Shown piece by piece: positions 9,402 to 18,070 of a stretch of DNA of 64,000 nt. The stretch is from Streptomyces dengpaensis (GTDB lineage Bacteria > Actinomycetota > Actinomycetes > Streptomycetales > Streptomycetaceae). The position numbers were made by a program, and so were the translations under genes. Below the pieces are notes generated by a model. That model saw nothing but the letters and a program-made list of their open reading frames with translations. It searched no databases and was not told the origin of the DNA. Numbering within the stretch: position 1 is the stretch's first letter; each line of letters starts with the position of its first letter. Location of the stretch: NCBI RefSeq assembly GCF_002946835.1, contig NZ_CP026652.1, positions 5,580,001 through 5,644,000 on the forward strand, in the 5' to 3' direction.

Positions 9402-10691
9402 GTGAGCGACAACTCTGTAGTACTGCGGTACGGCGATGGCGAGTACACCTACCCGGTGATCGACAGCACCGTAGGCGACAAGGGCTTCGACATCGGGAAG
9501 CTGCGCGCCCAGACCGGGCTGGTGACTCTGGACAGCGGGTACGGCAACACTGCCGCCTATAAATCCGCTATCACCTACCTCGACGGTGAGCAGGGCATCC
9601 TCCGGTACCGCGGCTACCCGATCGAGCAGCTGGCCGAGCGCTCCACCTTCCTTGAGGTGGCGTACCTCCTGATCAACGGCGAACTGCCGAACGTCGACGA
9701 GCTCTCCGCCTTCAAGGGCGAGATCACGCAGCACACCCTGCTGCACGAGGACGTCAAGCGCTTCTTCCAGGGCTTCCCCCGCGACGCCCACCCGATGGCG
9801 ATGCTGTCGTCGGTGGTCAGCGCCCTGTCGACGTTCTACCAGGACAGCCACAACCCGTTCGACGAGAAGCAGCGTCACCTCTCCACGATCCGCCTTCTCG
9901 CCAAGCTTCCGACGATCGCGGCGTACGCCTACAAGAAGTCGATCGGCCACCCCTTCGTCTACCCGCGCAACGACCTCGGGTACGTCGAGAACTTCCTGCG
10001 CATGACCTTCTCGGTCCCCGCCCAGGAGTACGAGCTGGACCCGGTCGTCGTCGCCGCGCTCGACAAGCTCCTGATCCTGCACGCGGACCACGAGCAGAAC
10101 TGTTCGACCTCGACGGTCCGCCTGGTCGGCTCCTCGCAGGCGAACATGTTCGCCTCGATCTCCGCCGGTATCTCCGCCCTCTGGGGCCCGCTGCACGGCG
10201 GCGCCAACCAGTCCGTCCTGGAGATGCTGGAGGGCATCCAGGCCTCCGGCGGCGACGTCGACTCCTTCATCCGCAAGGTGAAGAACAAGGAGGACGGCGT
10301 CCGCCTGATGGGCTTCGGCCACCGCGTCTACAAGAACTTCGACCCCCGGGCGAAGATCATCAAGGCGGCCGCGCACGACGTCCTCTCCGCGCTCGGCAAG
10401 TCCGACGAGCTGCTGGACATCGCGCTCAAGCTGGAGGAGCACGCGCTCTCCGACGACTACTTCGTCTCGCGCAGCCTGTACCCGAACGTCGACTTCTACA
10501 CCGGCCTGATCTACCGCGCCATGGGCTTCCCGACCGAGATGTTCACGGTCCTCTTCGCCCTCGGCCGCCTCCCGGGCTGGATCGCCCAGTGGCACGAGAT
10601 GATCAAGGAGCCCGGCTCCCGCATCGGCCGCCCGCGCCAGATCTACACGGGTGAGGTCCTGCGCGACTTCGTCCCGGTCGAGTCGCGCTGA
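9402..10691 (+). CDS. citA: Citrate synthase
   Basis: A 429-residue type II citrate synthase that condenses acetyl-CoA and oxaloacetate in the TCA cycle. The protein is near identical in layout to Streptomyces CitA: SDNSVVLRYGDGEYTYPVI at the N-terminus, YRGYPIEQLAE near residue 70, catalytic histidines in LHADHEQNCSTS (near 227) and GPLHGGANQSVLEML (near 266), GFGHRVYKNFDPRA (near 305) with the third catalytic region, and an active aspartate around DFYTGLIY (near 365). An ATG at 9345 is in frame, but GTG at 9402 is preferred. It has GAGGG five bases upstream and matches the family N-terminus. A strong hairpin terminator lies downstream. Confidence 0.96.
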   Translation: MSDNSVVLRYGDGEYTYPVIDSTVGDKGFDIGKLRAQTGLVTLDSGYGNTAAYKSAITYLDGEQGILRYRGYPIEQLAERSTFLEVAYLLINGELPNVDELSAFKGEITQHTLLHEDVKRFFQGFPRDAHPMAMLSSVVSALSTFYQDSHNPFDEKQRHLSTIRLLAKLPTIAAYAYKKSIGHPFVYPRNDLGYVENFLRMTFSVPAQEYELDPVVVAALDKLLILHADHEQNCSTSTVRLVGSSQANMFASISAGISALWGPLHGGANQSVLEMLEGIQASGGDVDSFIRKVKNKEDGVRLMGFGHRVYKNFDPRAKIIKAAAHDVLSALGKSDELLDIALKLEEHALSDDYFVSRSLYPNVDFYTGLIYRAMGFPTEMFTVLFALGRLPGWIAQWHEMIKEPGSRIGRPRQIYTGEVLRDFVPVESR

Positions 10692-10814
10692 GCCCCGTAC
10701 GCAAGGCCCGCTGAGCTTCGTACCTGAGGCTTGGCGAGCCCCGTACGCCGGCACAGAACGAGCCCCGTACACCAGCACAAAAGTAACGAGCCCCGTACAC
10801 CAGCACAAAAATAC
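10690..10814. repeat. Imperfect tandem repeats after citrate synthase
   Basis: The core GAGCCCCGTAC recurs from the citrate synthase stop codon to the terminator. The best units are 10736-10759, 10760-10787 and 10788-10814, the last two sharing GAGCCCCGTACACCAGCACA and a 28-bp period. Shorter degenerate copies lie at 10690 and about 10712. There are no spacers, so it is not CRISPR. It lies in the 3' untranslated region. Confidence 0.8.
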
Positions 10815-10867
10815 GGAAAGCGCCCTGCCACCGGTCCCCCCACGGGCCGACAGTCAGGGCGCTTTCC
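10815..10867. terminator. Hairpin terminator downstream of citA
   Basis: GGAAAGCGCCCTG at 10815-10827 pairs perfectly with CAGGGCGCTTTCC at 10855-10867: a 13-bp stem with a 27-nt loop followed by TTG. It can end transcription of citA and possibly of readthrough from copA. Confidence 0.8.
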
Positions 10868-11322
10868 TTGTCCCGGTGCGGATTCCCCCCACGGGATCCG
10901 GCCGGGCGTCTGAGGACAGCGCCTGAATCGCTGCGAGCTGGCCGCAGGCCAGCGGTGAGCTGAACGAGCAAAACTCTCTGCACTGCTGCACTGCGCTCTG
11001 CCGGGACGCGCACGACGGGAGGGCCGCTCAAAGCTCCCCGGTGTACGTGCCCCGGCACCGCAATTTCCGGGAACGTCCCCCAAGACATCCCCAGATGTCA
11101 GTCACGCCCCCCAAGACGCTTCTGACATCGCCAACTTAGACCGACGAACCCCTTCGATGGTTACGTTCACATCACTGTGATCTGCGTCTCTTGCATATGT
11201 CCCGAAGATGCGCAAGAGCCCCGATACGGCAAAGGGGGCCCTGGCGTAAGGGAGATGCGCGAGCCTTGTGAAGAGCTTATGTGAGCCCGCCGTTGGACTC
11301 TAGGGGGACTCCTGCCCCAGCG
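10868..11322. other. Convergent intergenic region citA/copA
   Basis: 455 bp without a credible gene. CTCTTGC at 11188-11194 and GCAAGAG at 11212-11218 form an inverted repeat that could terminate copA. ATCACTGTGAT-like dyad sequence lies near 11171-11182. I see no coding signal. Confidence 0.5.
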
Positions 11323-13596
11323 TCATGAGAATGTCCTGAGCCGAAGGCTGTTCGTCACCACGAACACCGACGAGAAGGCCATCGCGGCGCCCGCGATCAT
11401 GGGGTTGAGGAGCCCGGCGGCGGCGAGCGGCAGCGCCGCCACGTTGTATCCGAACGCCCACACCAGGTTGCCCTTGATGGTCGTGAGCGTCCGCCGCGAC
11501 AGCCGGATCGCGTCCGCGGCGACCCGCAGATCCCCCCGTACCAGCGTCAGATCGCTCGCCTCGATCGCCGCGTCCGTGCCCGTACCCATCGCCAGGCCCA
11601 GGTCGGCGGTTGCCAGGGCCGCCGCGTCATTGACCCCGTCCCCGACCATCGCGACGGTCCGGCCCTCGCCCTGCAGCCGCTTGACGACGGCCACCTTGTC
11701 CTCGGGCAGCACCTCCGCGACCACATTCCCGGAGTCGATGCCGACGGCCCGCGCCACGGCCTGGGCGACCGCCCGGTTGTCGCCGGTGAGCAGGACCGGG
11801 GTGAGCCCCAGGGCGCGCAGCGCGCGTACGGCCTCGGCGCTGGTCTCCTTGATCGCGTCGGCGACGGTCACGACACCGAGTGCCACACCGTCCCGGGTGA
11901 CCACGACGGCCGTACGCCCCTCGGCCTCGTCCTTGGCGCGGGCCAGCTCGTCCGGAAGGGCGCCATGAAGAAGCCGCCCCACGGTGACGTCGTGGCCCGC
12001 CACGCGGCCGCGTACGCCGAGCCCCGGAACGTTCTCGAAGTCTTCCACTTCCCAAAGCGCCCCGGCGCGTTCCTGAGCGCCTGCCGCGATCGCCTGGGCA
12101 ATCGGATGCTCGGAGGCGTGTTCCAGGGCGCCGGCGAGCCGCAGGACGTCCTTCTCGGCGGCGCCGTCGGCGACGTACACCTCTTGAAGTTTCATCCGTC
12201 CCGTCGTGACCGTGCCGGTCTTGTCCAGGACGACGGTGTCGACGCGGCGTGTGGACTCCAGGACCTCCGGGCCCTTGATGAGGATGCCGAGCTGGGCGCC
12301 GCGCCCCGTGCCGACCATCAGGGCGGTCGGTGTGGCCAGGCCCAGCGCGCACGGGCAGGCGATGATCAGCACCGCGACGGCCGCGGTGAAGGCGGCGGCG
12401 GAGCCGCCGGCGACCGCGAGCCAGACCGCGAACGTGCCGAGCGCGATCAGCAGGACGATGGGCACGAAGATCCCGGAGATCCGGTCGGCCAGGCGCTGCA
12501 CCTCGGCCTTGCCGTTCTGCGCGTCCTCGACGAGCCGCGCCATCCGCGCGAGTTGGGTGTCGGCGCCGACCCGGGTCGCCTCGACGACGAGCCGCCCCCC
12601 GGCGTTCACGGTCGCGCCGGTGACCGAGGAGCCCGCCGTGACATCCACCGGCACCGACTCGCCCGTCAGCATGGAGGCGTCGACGGCGGAGGAACCTTCC
12701 AGCACCGTCCCGTCGGTGGCGATCTTCTCGCCGGGCCGTACGACGAAACGGTCGCCGACCGCGAGACGCGCGACGGGGATGCGGACCTCACCGCCGTCCC
12801 GCAGTACGGTCACGTCCTTGGCGCCCAGTTCCATCAGCGCCCGCAGCGCCGCACCCGCGCGCCGCTTGGAGCGGGCCTCCAGATAGCGGCCGAGCAGGAT
12901 GAACGCGATGACGCCGGCGGCGACTTCGAGGTAGATCGTCGACGCGCCGTCCATGCGCTCGACGGTGAGCCTGAATTCGTCGCGCATGCCGGGCATCCCG
13001 GCGTCCCCCCAGAACAGCGCCCACAGGGACCAGCCGAACGCCGAGAGCGTGCCGACCGAGACCAGCGTGTCCATGGTGGCGGCGCCGTGCCGCGCGTTCG
13101 TCAGCGCGGCCCTGTGGAAGGGCAGCCCGCCCCAGACGACGACGGGGGCGGCGAGCGTCAGCGCGAGCCACTGCCAGTTGTCGAACTGGAGGGCCGGGAT
13201 CATCGACAGCAGGATCACGGGGACGGCGAGGAGGACGGAGACGGTCAGCCGCTGCCGCAGAGACACCAGCTCGGGGTCCTCAGCGGGGCCTTCGGCGGAG
13301 CTCTCGGTGGGCGGTTCCTCCTGGGGAGGTGTGGGCGGCGGAGGTTCCTCGGCCGTGTATCCCGTCTTCACCACGGTGGCGATCAGATCGGAGACCTGAA
13401 CCCCCAAGGGGTAGGCGACCTTCGCCTTCTCCGTGGCGAAGTTGACCGTGGCGGTGACGCCGTCCAGGCGGTTGAGCTTCTTCTCGACGCGGGCCGCGCA
13501 GGAGGCGCAGGTCATTCCGCCGATCGTGAGTTCGACTTCCGAGAGCGCGGCTATGGGCGCTTCGGCGGGGGCTGTCTCAGCGGTGGTGCTGGTCAC
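11323..13596 (-). CDS. copA: Copper-exporting P1B-type ATPase
   Basis: A 757-residue heavy-metal P-type ATPase exporting Cu(I) across the cytoplasmic membrane. One N-terminal metal-binding domain carries [16 protein letters not shown] near residue 27. Eight membrane segments are expected; the transport motif CPC is in [12 protein letters not shown] near residue 411. The phosphorylation motif is DKTGTVTTG near 457, with TGES (actuator) near 313, SEHP in [11 protein letters not shown] near 492, and the hinge [10 protein letters not shown] near 651. CPC with SEHP indicates a group 1B-1 copper pump. Start is GTG with GGAG seven bases upstream. It lies 142 bp downstream of copZ in the same direction, probably one operon. 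Confidence 0.96.
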   Translation of the reverse strand: MTSTTAETAPAEAPIAALSEVELTIGGMTCASCAARVEKKLNRLDGVTATVNFATEKAKVAYPLGVQVSDLIATVVKTGYTAEEPPPPTPPQEEPPTESSAEGPAEDPELVSLRQRLTVSVLLAVPVILLSMIPALQFDNWQWLALTLAAPVVVWGGLPFHRAALTNARHGAATMDTLVSVGTLSAFGWSLWALFWGDAGMPGMRDEFRLTVERMDGASTIYLEVAAGVIAFILLGRYLEARSKRRAGAALRALMELGAKDVTVLRDGGEVRIPVARLAVGDRFVVRPGEKIATDGTVLEGSSAVDASMLTGESVPVDVTAGSSVTGATVNAGGRLVVEATRVGADTQLARMARLVEDAQNGKAEVQRLADRISGIFVPIVLLIALGTFAVWLAVAGGSAAAFTAAVAVLIIACPCALGLATPTALMVGTGRGAQLGILIKGPEVLESTRRVDTVVLDKTGTVTTGRMKLQEVYVADGAAEKDVLRLAGALEHASEHPIAQAIAAGAQERAGALWEVEDFENVPGLGVRGRVAGHDVTVGRLLHGALPDELARAKDEAEGRTAVVVTRDGVALGVVTVADAIKETSAEAVRALRALGLTPVLLTGDNRAVAQAVARAVGIDSGNVVAEVLPEDKVAVVKRLQGEGRTVAMVGDGVNDAAALATADLGLAMGTGTDAAIEASDLTLVRGDLRVAADAIRLSRRTLTTIKGNLVWAFGYNVAALPLAAAGLLNPMIAGAAMAFSSVFVVTNSLRLRTFS

Positions 13597-13616
13597 GTCC
13601 GTACTCCAGGGAACGG

Positions 13617-13661
13617 ACCGGGCCGTACGGAGCCAGTATCAGCTGGTCGGTACGGCCCGGT
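13617..13661 (-). promoter_or_regulatory. Intercistronic hairpin between copZ and copA
   Basis: ACCGGGCCGTAC (13617-13628) pairs perfectly with GTACGGCCCGGT (13650-13661), a 12-bp stem with a 21-nt loop just upstream of copA. There is no U-tract, so a partial terminator or mRNA-stabilising stem is more likely than full termination. Confidence 0.6.
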
Positions 13662-13738
13662 GAGGTGAGCTGCGGGGTGCGGGGCTGTGCTCCAGGTTTG
13701 TGGAGAGCGGTGGTCCAGGGCTTGCGGAGAGCCGCGCT

Positions 13739-13978
13739 TCAGGCCTGGCCGACGAGCTCGAAACCCGCCTCGTCGACCGCGGCGCGCACCGCGTCCTGGT
13801 CGAGCGGAACGGCGGAGACGACGGTGACCTCGCCCGTCGAGGCGACGGCCTTCACCGAGCTGACGCCGGCGATCTCGGCGATCTCGCTGCTGACCGAGCC
13901 TTCGCAGTGCCCGCAGCTCATGCCGCTCACCTTGTAGACGGCGGTGACGGAACCCGGGGCTTCGGTCTGGGCGGTCAT
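13739..13978 (-). CDS. copZ: CopZ-type copper metallochaperone
   Basis: A 79-residue heavy-metal-associated domain protein. The Cu(I)-binding motif is SGMSCGHCEGSVSSEIAE near residue 18, with the two cysteines of MxCxxC. The rest has the ferredoxin-like alpha/beta repeat (VTVVSAVPLDQDAVRAAVDEAGFELVG). It delivers copper to CopA encoded next. The ATG at 13978 is preferred over an upstream in-frame start because AGGAGA sits six bases before it and the family begins here. A CsoR-like operator lies about 90 bp upstream. Confidence 0.93.
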   Translation of the reverse strand: MTAQTEAPGSVTAVYKVSGMSCGHCEGSVSSEIAEIAGVSSVKAVASTGEVTVVSAVPLDQDAVRAAVDEAGFELVGQA

Positions 13979-14069
13979 GGCGTTTCTCCTCGTCGAGGCA
14001 GGTGCGGCGTGACGTACGGATGCGGGAGGGAGTCCTGGGGTCCCAGGTTTCCCCTTGCCGCTCACCACC

Positions 14070-14090
14070 TTATACCCCTAGGGGGTATAA
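14070..14090. promoter_or_regulatory. CsoR-like copper operator
   Basis: TTATACCCC-TA-G-GGGGTATAA, an almost perfect palindrome of C- and G-tracts flanked by AT arms, upstream of copZ. It resembles operators of CsoR copper sensors in actinobacteria. The csoR gene itself is not in this window. Confidence 0.75.
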
Positions 14091-14285
14091 CGCCAGCCTG
14101 AGTATCGGGCGTTTTGTCCGAACTTTAAGTTATCTGAGCGCTATGTCGCGGACTGGGCTCGCTGATCGTGGGTCAGCGGCGCCGCTCGCCGGAGTCCGGG
14201 GCGGTCGGCGGTGTGGGAGGTCCGCCGGGTTGACGGCTGTGTCGGCGTGGATCACCGGCCCGGGGTGACCGTGTGCCGGCGTCGA

Positions 14286-14445
14286 TCAACGGCCCGGGAT
14301 GACCGTGCCGGCGTCGATCACGGGTCCGAGGTAGCGGAACAGGACGTTCTTCAGCTCCTGGACGTACGCCTCGCGCTCGGCTCCCTCGTGGGAGAGGACC
14401 AGCTCAGGCCGGCCTTGTAGATGCCCAGACAGACCCGCGCGGCGC
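14286..14445 (-). pseudogene. TetR-family regulator C-terminal relic
   Basis: Two adjacent reading frames give one plausible protein end: ARVCLGIYKAG in one, then ELVLSHEGAEREAYVQEL and KNVLFRYLGPVID in the next, as in the last helices of TetR-type regulators. A frameshift joins them and no N-terminal DNA-binding domain is present. It is most likely a decayed fragment. The family call rests on the helix pattern only. Confidence 0.4.
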
Positions 14446-14663
14446 GTGACGTCGGCCTCGCGCCTCCTGCCGGGGGACGCGAGGCGTCCGCCGGTTCCGC
14501 GAGGAACTCGCCACCGGGCCACCTGGTGGGCACCGGGGCCGCTGCGCCGCTTCCACGACCGGTTCGGCCTCAGCGAGCGCGAAGCGCGATCCGGGGGGCT
14601 GGGGGGCGGAGCCCCCCAGGTACGGGACGGGTAGGGGCGGAGGGGGCGAGAACAGGGAGCGGG

Positions 14664-14864
14664 TCAGTCGTCCCGGCGGCTCCGGTTCCCCGGCCGGGAG
14701 GCGACCCAGGCCCGGACGGTGTCCGCGTACCAGTAGGGCTTTCCGGCCTCCACATGGTCGGGCGGAGGAAGCAGCCCGTGCTTCCGGTACGACCGGACGG
14801 TGTCCGGCTGCACCTTGATGTGCGCAGCGATCTCCTTGTACGACCAGAGCCTTCGGTCGGTCAT
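14664..14864 (-). CDS. Small helix-turn-helix DNA-binding protein
   Basis: A 66-residue protein consisting of one winged-helix/MerR-like HTH: LWSYKEIAAHIKVQPDTVRSYRKHGLLPPPD, then a short wing (KPYWYADTVRAWVASRPG). It resembles excisionase-type HTH_17 proteins and small Streptomyces regulators. ATG at 14864 has GGAGG eight bases upstream; a GTG nine bases earlier is an alternative. No recombinase is adjacent, so a regulatory role is more likely than excision. Confidence 0.75.
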   Translation of the reverse strand: MTDRRLWSYKEIAAHIKVQPDTVRSYRKHGLLPPPDHVEAGKPYWYADTVRAWVASRPGNRSRRDD

Positions 14865-15133
14865 GAGCTGCACCTCCCTGCGCGCACCGCGGCGGCGGCC
14901 GGGGGCGGCCGTCGGGGGAGCCGAGCGCTGCGCTGGCGATCACAAAGCCTGTGCCCGGTGAACGACACAGAGTGAGCACACGGCAGCGCCTGTCGACCGG
15001 GTGTGACCCAAGACCCGCGTACACGCGACATGTGTGACAGGAAGGCGATTTTTGTGACACGAGTGACGCATCGCCGGCCAAGCGACACCACTACCGCAGG
15101 GTGCCGCATGAGGCGGGCCCACGACCGCTGCGA

Positions 15134-16087
15134 CTACGCCCCGCAGGACCGCAGGAACGCCCGTGTCCGTTGCGCGATCGGCAGTGGCTTGTCCGGCGGG
15201 CAGGGATACATGTCCTGCTCGACGATGGCGAAGAGATCGACGCCGAGCCGCTGCGCGGCAGCGAGTACGGGCTCGAGGGCCGGTACGCCGGACGGCGGTT
15301 CGCACATCACCCCGCGCGCCACCGCCGGCCCGAACGGCACCTCGTTCGCGCGCACTTCGGCCAGGACCAGCGGGTCCACCTGCTTGAGGTGGAGATAGCC
15401 GATGCGTTCGCCGTACGTCTCGATGAGCTTGACGCTGTCGCCGCCGCAGTACGCGTAGTGGCCGGTGTCCAGGCACAGCGACACGAGCGAGGAGTCGGTC
15501 GCGTCGAGGAAGCGCGTGACGTTCTCCTCGCTGTCGATGTGCGTGTCGGCGTGCGGGTGGACGACGATGCTCAGCCCGTACCGCTCGCGCACCTCATGGG
15601 CGAGCCGCTCGGTCTGGGTGGTCAGCTGGCGCCACTGCGCCGGCGTCAGCGTGCTGTCCTCCAGTACCGCGCCCGTCTTGTCGTCCCGCCAGAAGGCCGG
15701 GATGACGACGAGGTGCTCGGCGCCCATCGCCTGGGTGAGTGCCGCGATGTCCGAGACATGCGCCCAGGTGGACTCCCACACCTCGGGGCCCCGGTGCAGC
15801 CCGGTGAAGACCGTGCCGGCCGAGACCGTCAGCCCGCGCCGCTCGGTCTCCTCCTTGAGGACGGCCGGGTCGGTGGGCAGATAGCCGTACGGGCCCAGCT
15901 CGATCCACTCGTACCCCGACGCGGAGACCTCGTCGAGGAAGCGCTGCCACGGGACCTGCTGGGGATCGTCGGGGAACCACACGCCCCAGGAGTCGGGAGC
16001 CGATCCGATCCGGATGCGGGACAGTGAGGAAGGAGGCGTCGGCTGCGGCGACGGCCCGGGCGATGACTGAGGTGGCAACGACGTCAT
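15134..16087 (-). CDS. TIM-barrel sugar isomerase/epimerase, IolE-like
   Basis: A 317-residue xylose-isomerase-like TIM barrel. The opening IGSAPDSWGVWFPDDP and the metal-site segments ELGPYGYLP, VVIPAFWRDD, VVHPHADTHID (near residue 179), LCLDTGHYAYCGGD (near 211) and IVEQDMY (near 290) carry the acidic and histidine ligands of the family. It is divergent from iolC and shares its promoter region, so it is a good candidate for inosose dehydratase (IolE) or an inosose isomerase (IolI/IolH); I cannot decide between these. ATG at 16087 with GGAAG upstream is preferred over a TTG 36 bases earlier. Confidence 0.83.
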   Translation of the reverse strand: MTSLPPQSSPGPSPQPTPPSSLSRIRIGSAPDSWGVWFPDDPQQVPWQRFLDEVSASGYEWIELGPYGYLPTDPAVLKEETERRGLTVSAGTVFTGLHRGPEVWESTWAHVSDIAALTQAMGAEHLVVIPAFWRDDKTGAVLEDSTLTPAQWRQLTTQTERLAHEVRERYGLSIVVHPHADTHIDSEENVTRFLDATDSSLVSLCLDTGHYAYCGGDSVKLIETYGERIGYLHLKQVDPLVLAEVRANEVPFGPAVARGVMCEPPSGVPALEPVLAAAQRLGVDLFAIVEQDMYPCPPDKPLPIAQRTRAFLRSCGA

Positions 16088-16137
16088 GCGCGTCAGCTTC
16101 CGGCGGCCCCGGAGGGGTGTCAAGGGCCTGGTCCGAA

Positions 16138-16181
16138 TGTCTGGACAAAACGTTGACAGGGCTCCCGCGCGGGACTACACC
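16138..16181 (+). promoter_or_regulatory. iol promoter with candidate operator
   Basis: TTGACA (16153-16158) and TACACC (16176-16181) are separated by 17 bp, a good vegetative-sigma promoter for iolC. Just upstream is the palindrome TGTCTGGACA (16138-16147), resembling a GntR-type operator. The regulator gene is not in the window. Confidence 0.6.
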
Positions 16182-16210
16182 TGGGGGCAGCCGATGGCGA
16201 AGGGAACTCG

Positions 16211-17176
16211 ATGGCGTACGACCTGATCACCATGGGGCGGATCGGTGTGGACCTGTATCCGTTGCAGACAGGGGTCCCGCTGGCGCGGGTGACGTCCTTC
16301 GGGAAGTACCTCGGCGGTTCGGCGACGAACGTCGCGGTGGCCGCGGCCCGGCTTGGACGGCGTACGGCGGTGATCACACGGACGGGTGACGACCCCTTCG
16401 GCGAGTATCTTCACGAGGCGCTGCGCGGCTTCGGCGTCGACGACCGCTGGGTCACGCCGGTCCCCGGCCTGCCGACGCCCGTCACCTTCTGCGAAATCTT
16501 CCCGCCGGACGACTTCCCGCTCTATTTCTACCGGCAGCCCAAGGCCCCCGACCTGGAGATCGACGCGCGCGAACTCGACCTGGACGCCATCCGCGAGGCC
16601 CGCGTCTTCTGGGTGACGGGTACGGGCCTGAGCGAGGAGCCCAGCCGCACGGCGACCCTCGCGGCGCTGGCCCACCGCGCCAAGTCCGGTACGACGGTCT
16701 TCGACCTCGACTGGCGGCCCACGCTCTGGAAAGACACGGCCTGGAAGGACCCAGCCGCTGCCCGCCCGTTCTATGCCGAGGCGCTGCGTCACGCCACCGT
16801 CGCCGTCGGCAATATCGACGAGGTCGAGATCGTTACGGGGGAGCGCGAACCGCACACCGCCGCCCGCGCCCTGCTGGACGCGGGCGTGGAACTCGCCGTG
16901 GTCAAGCAGGGTCCCAAGGGCGTCCTCGCCGTCCACCGCGACGGCGCCTCCGCCGAGGTCCCGCCCCTCCCGGTGAACGTCCTCAACGGCCTCGGCGCCG
17001 GCGACGCCTTCGGCGGCTCCCTGTGCCACGGCCTGCTCGCCGACTGGGACCTGGAGCGCATCATGCGCCACGCGAACGCCGCAGGCGCCATCGTCGCGTC
17101 CCGCCTGGAGTGCTCCTCCGCGATGCCGACCCCCGAAGAGGTCGAGCACGCGCTCATGACGGGAGCGGTCCGATGA
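16211..17176 (+). CDS. iolC: 5-dehydro-2-deoxygluconokinase
   Basis: A 321-residue PfkB/ribokinase-family kinase that phosphorylates 2-deoxy-5-keto-gluconate in myo-inositol catabolism. The N-terminus LITMGRIGVDLYPLQTG and GKYLGGSATNVAVAAARLG is the family signature 1. The C-terminal signature with the catalytic aspartate is NGLGAGDAFGGSLCHGLL near residue 257. It heads the operon iolC, Cgl0159-type aldolase, iolB, iolD and mmsA. It starts at ATG with GAAGGGA upstream and overlaps the next start by four bases (ATGA). Confidence 0.93.
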   Translation: MAYDLITMGRIGVDLYPLQTGVPLARVTSFGKYLGGSATNVAVAAARLGRRTAVITRTGDDPFGEYLHEALRGFGVDDRWVTPVPGLPTPVTFCEIFPPDDFPLYFYRQPKAPDLEIDARELDLDAIREARVFWVTGTGLSEEPSRTATLAALAHRAKSGTTVFDLDWRPTLWKDTAWKDPAAARPFYAEALRHATVAVGNIDEVEIVTGEREPHTAARALLDAGVELAVVKQGPKGVLAVHRDGASAEVPPLPVNVLNGLGAGDAFGGSLCHGLLADWDLERIMRHANAAGAIVASRLECSSAMPTPEEVEHALMTGAVR

Positions 17177-18063
17177 GCGCGCGGAACGTGGACATCCCCC
17201 ACCTAGTCCACACCCGCACCCACCACCCCGAGGCCATCGCCGAAGCCGCCGCACGCCGCCCCCGGCGCCCCCTCGTCAACGACTCGGGCCGACTGATGAT
17301 CGTCGCCGCGGACCACCCGGCCCGGGGTGCCCTGGCCGTAGGGGAGCGCAAGTTCGCCATGGCGAGCCGCGCCGATCTCCTTGAGCGGCTGTGCCTCGCC
17401 CTCTCCCGGCCCGGCGTCGACGGGGTGCTCGCCACCGCCGACATCCTCGACGACCTGCTGCTGCTCGGCGCGCTCGACCACAAGGTCGTCATCGGGTCGA
17501 TGAACCGCGGCGGACTCGCGGGCGCCTCCTTCGAGTTGGACGACCGGTTCACCGGGCACCGCCCGCAGGACATCGAGCGGCTCGGATTCGACGCGGGCAA
17601 GCTGCTGCTGCGGATCGACTACGACGACCCGGGCTCGCTGCGCACCCTGGAGTCCACCGCCCGGGTGATCGACGCGATGGCGGAGCGTCATCTCCCGATC
17701 TTCGTCGAACCGTTCCTCTGCCGTCGCCGCGATGACGGAACCCTGCGCAACGATCTCAGCGCCGAGGCCGTCACCAAGTCCATCGCCATCGCCAGCGGCC
17801 TGGGCGGCAGTTCGGCGTACACGTGGCTGAAGGTCCCCGTCACCGAGAACCCCGACGACATGGCTCGCGTCATGGAGACCTCCACCCTGCCCGCCGTGCT
17901 GCTCGGTGGCGATGTCGGCGAGGACCAGGAGGGCGCGTACGAGAAGTGGCGCGGGGCGCTCCAACTCCCCACCGTCCAGGGTCTGGTGGTCGGCCGTTCG
18001 CTGCTCTACCCGGCGGACGGCGATGTGGCCGCGGCCGTGGACACCGCCGTAGGACTGCTGTGA
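17173..18063 (+). CDS. Cgl0159-family (beta/alpha)8 protein, probable IolJ-type aldolase
   Basis: A 296-residue protein of the family typified by Cgl0159 in Corynebacterium inositol clusters. Characteristic segments are LMIVAADHPARGALAVG (near residue 38), VIGSMNRGGLAG (near 107), KLLLRIDYDDPGS (near 140), AYTWLKVPV (near 217) and QGLVVGRSLLYP (near 272). By analogy it takes the place of 6-phospho-5-dehydro-2-deoxy-D-gluconate aldolase between iolC and iolB, giving dihydroxyacetone phosphate and malonate semialdehyde. The lysine in WLKVP is a candidate Schiff base. The start ATG at 17173 overlaps the iolC stop; longer readings would run into iolC. Confidence 0.85.
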   Translation: MSARNVDIPHLVHTRTHHPEAIAEAAARRPRRPLVNDSGRLMIVAADHPARGALAVGERKFAMASRADLLERLCLALSRPGVDGVLATADILDDLLLLGALDHKVVIGSMNRGGLAGASFELDDRFTGHRPQDIERLGFDAGKLLLRIDYDDPGSLRTLESTARVIDAMAERHLPIFVEPFLCRRRDDGTLRNDLSAEAVTKSIAIASGLGGSSAYTWLKVPVTENPDDMARVMETSTLPAVLLGGDVGEDQEGAYEKWRGALQLPTVQGLVVGRSLLYPADGDVAAAVDTAVGLL

Positions 18064-18070
18064 GGTCCGC

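Noticed and set aside
9123..10808. 561-residue minus-strand frame over citrate synthase
   Set aside because: It is the high-GC antisense shadow of citA, with no family sequence.
11160..11200. ATCACTGTGAT dyad as a Crp site
   Set aside because: It lies between convergent gene ends with no promoter to control.
11965..13668. 567-residue plus-strand frame over copA
   Set aside because: Antisense of the P-type ATPase; composition is Gly/Arg/Asp-rich without motifs.
14404..15081. 225-residue minus-strand frame
   Set aside because: Runs through the small HTH gene in another frame and is low complexity; only the HTH gene is supported.
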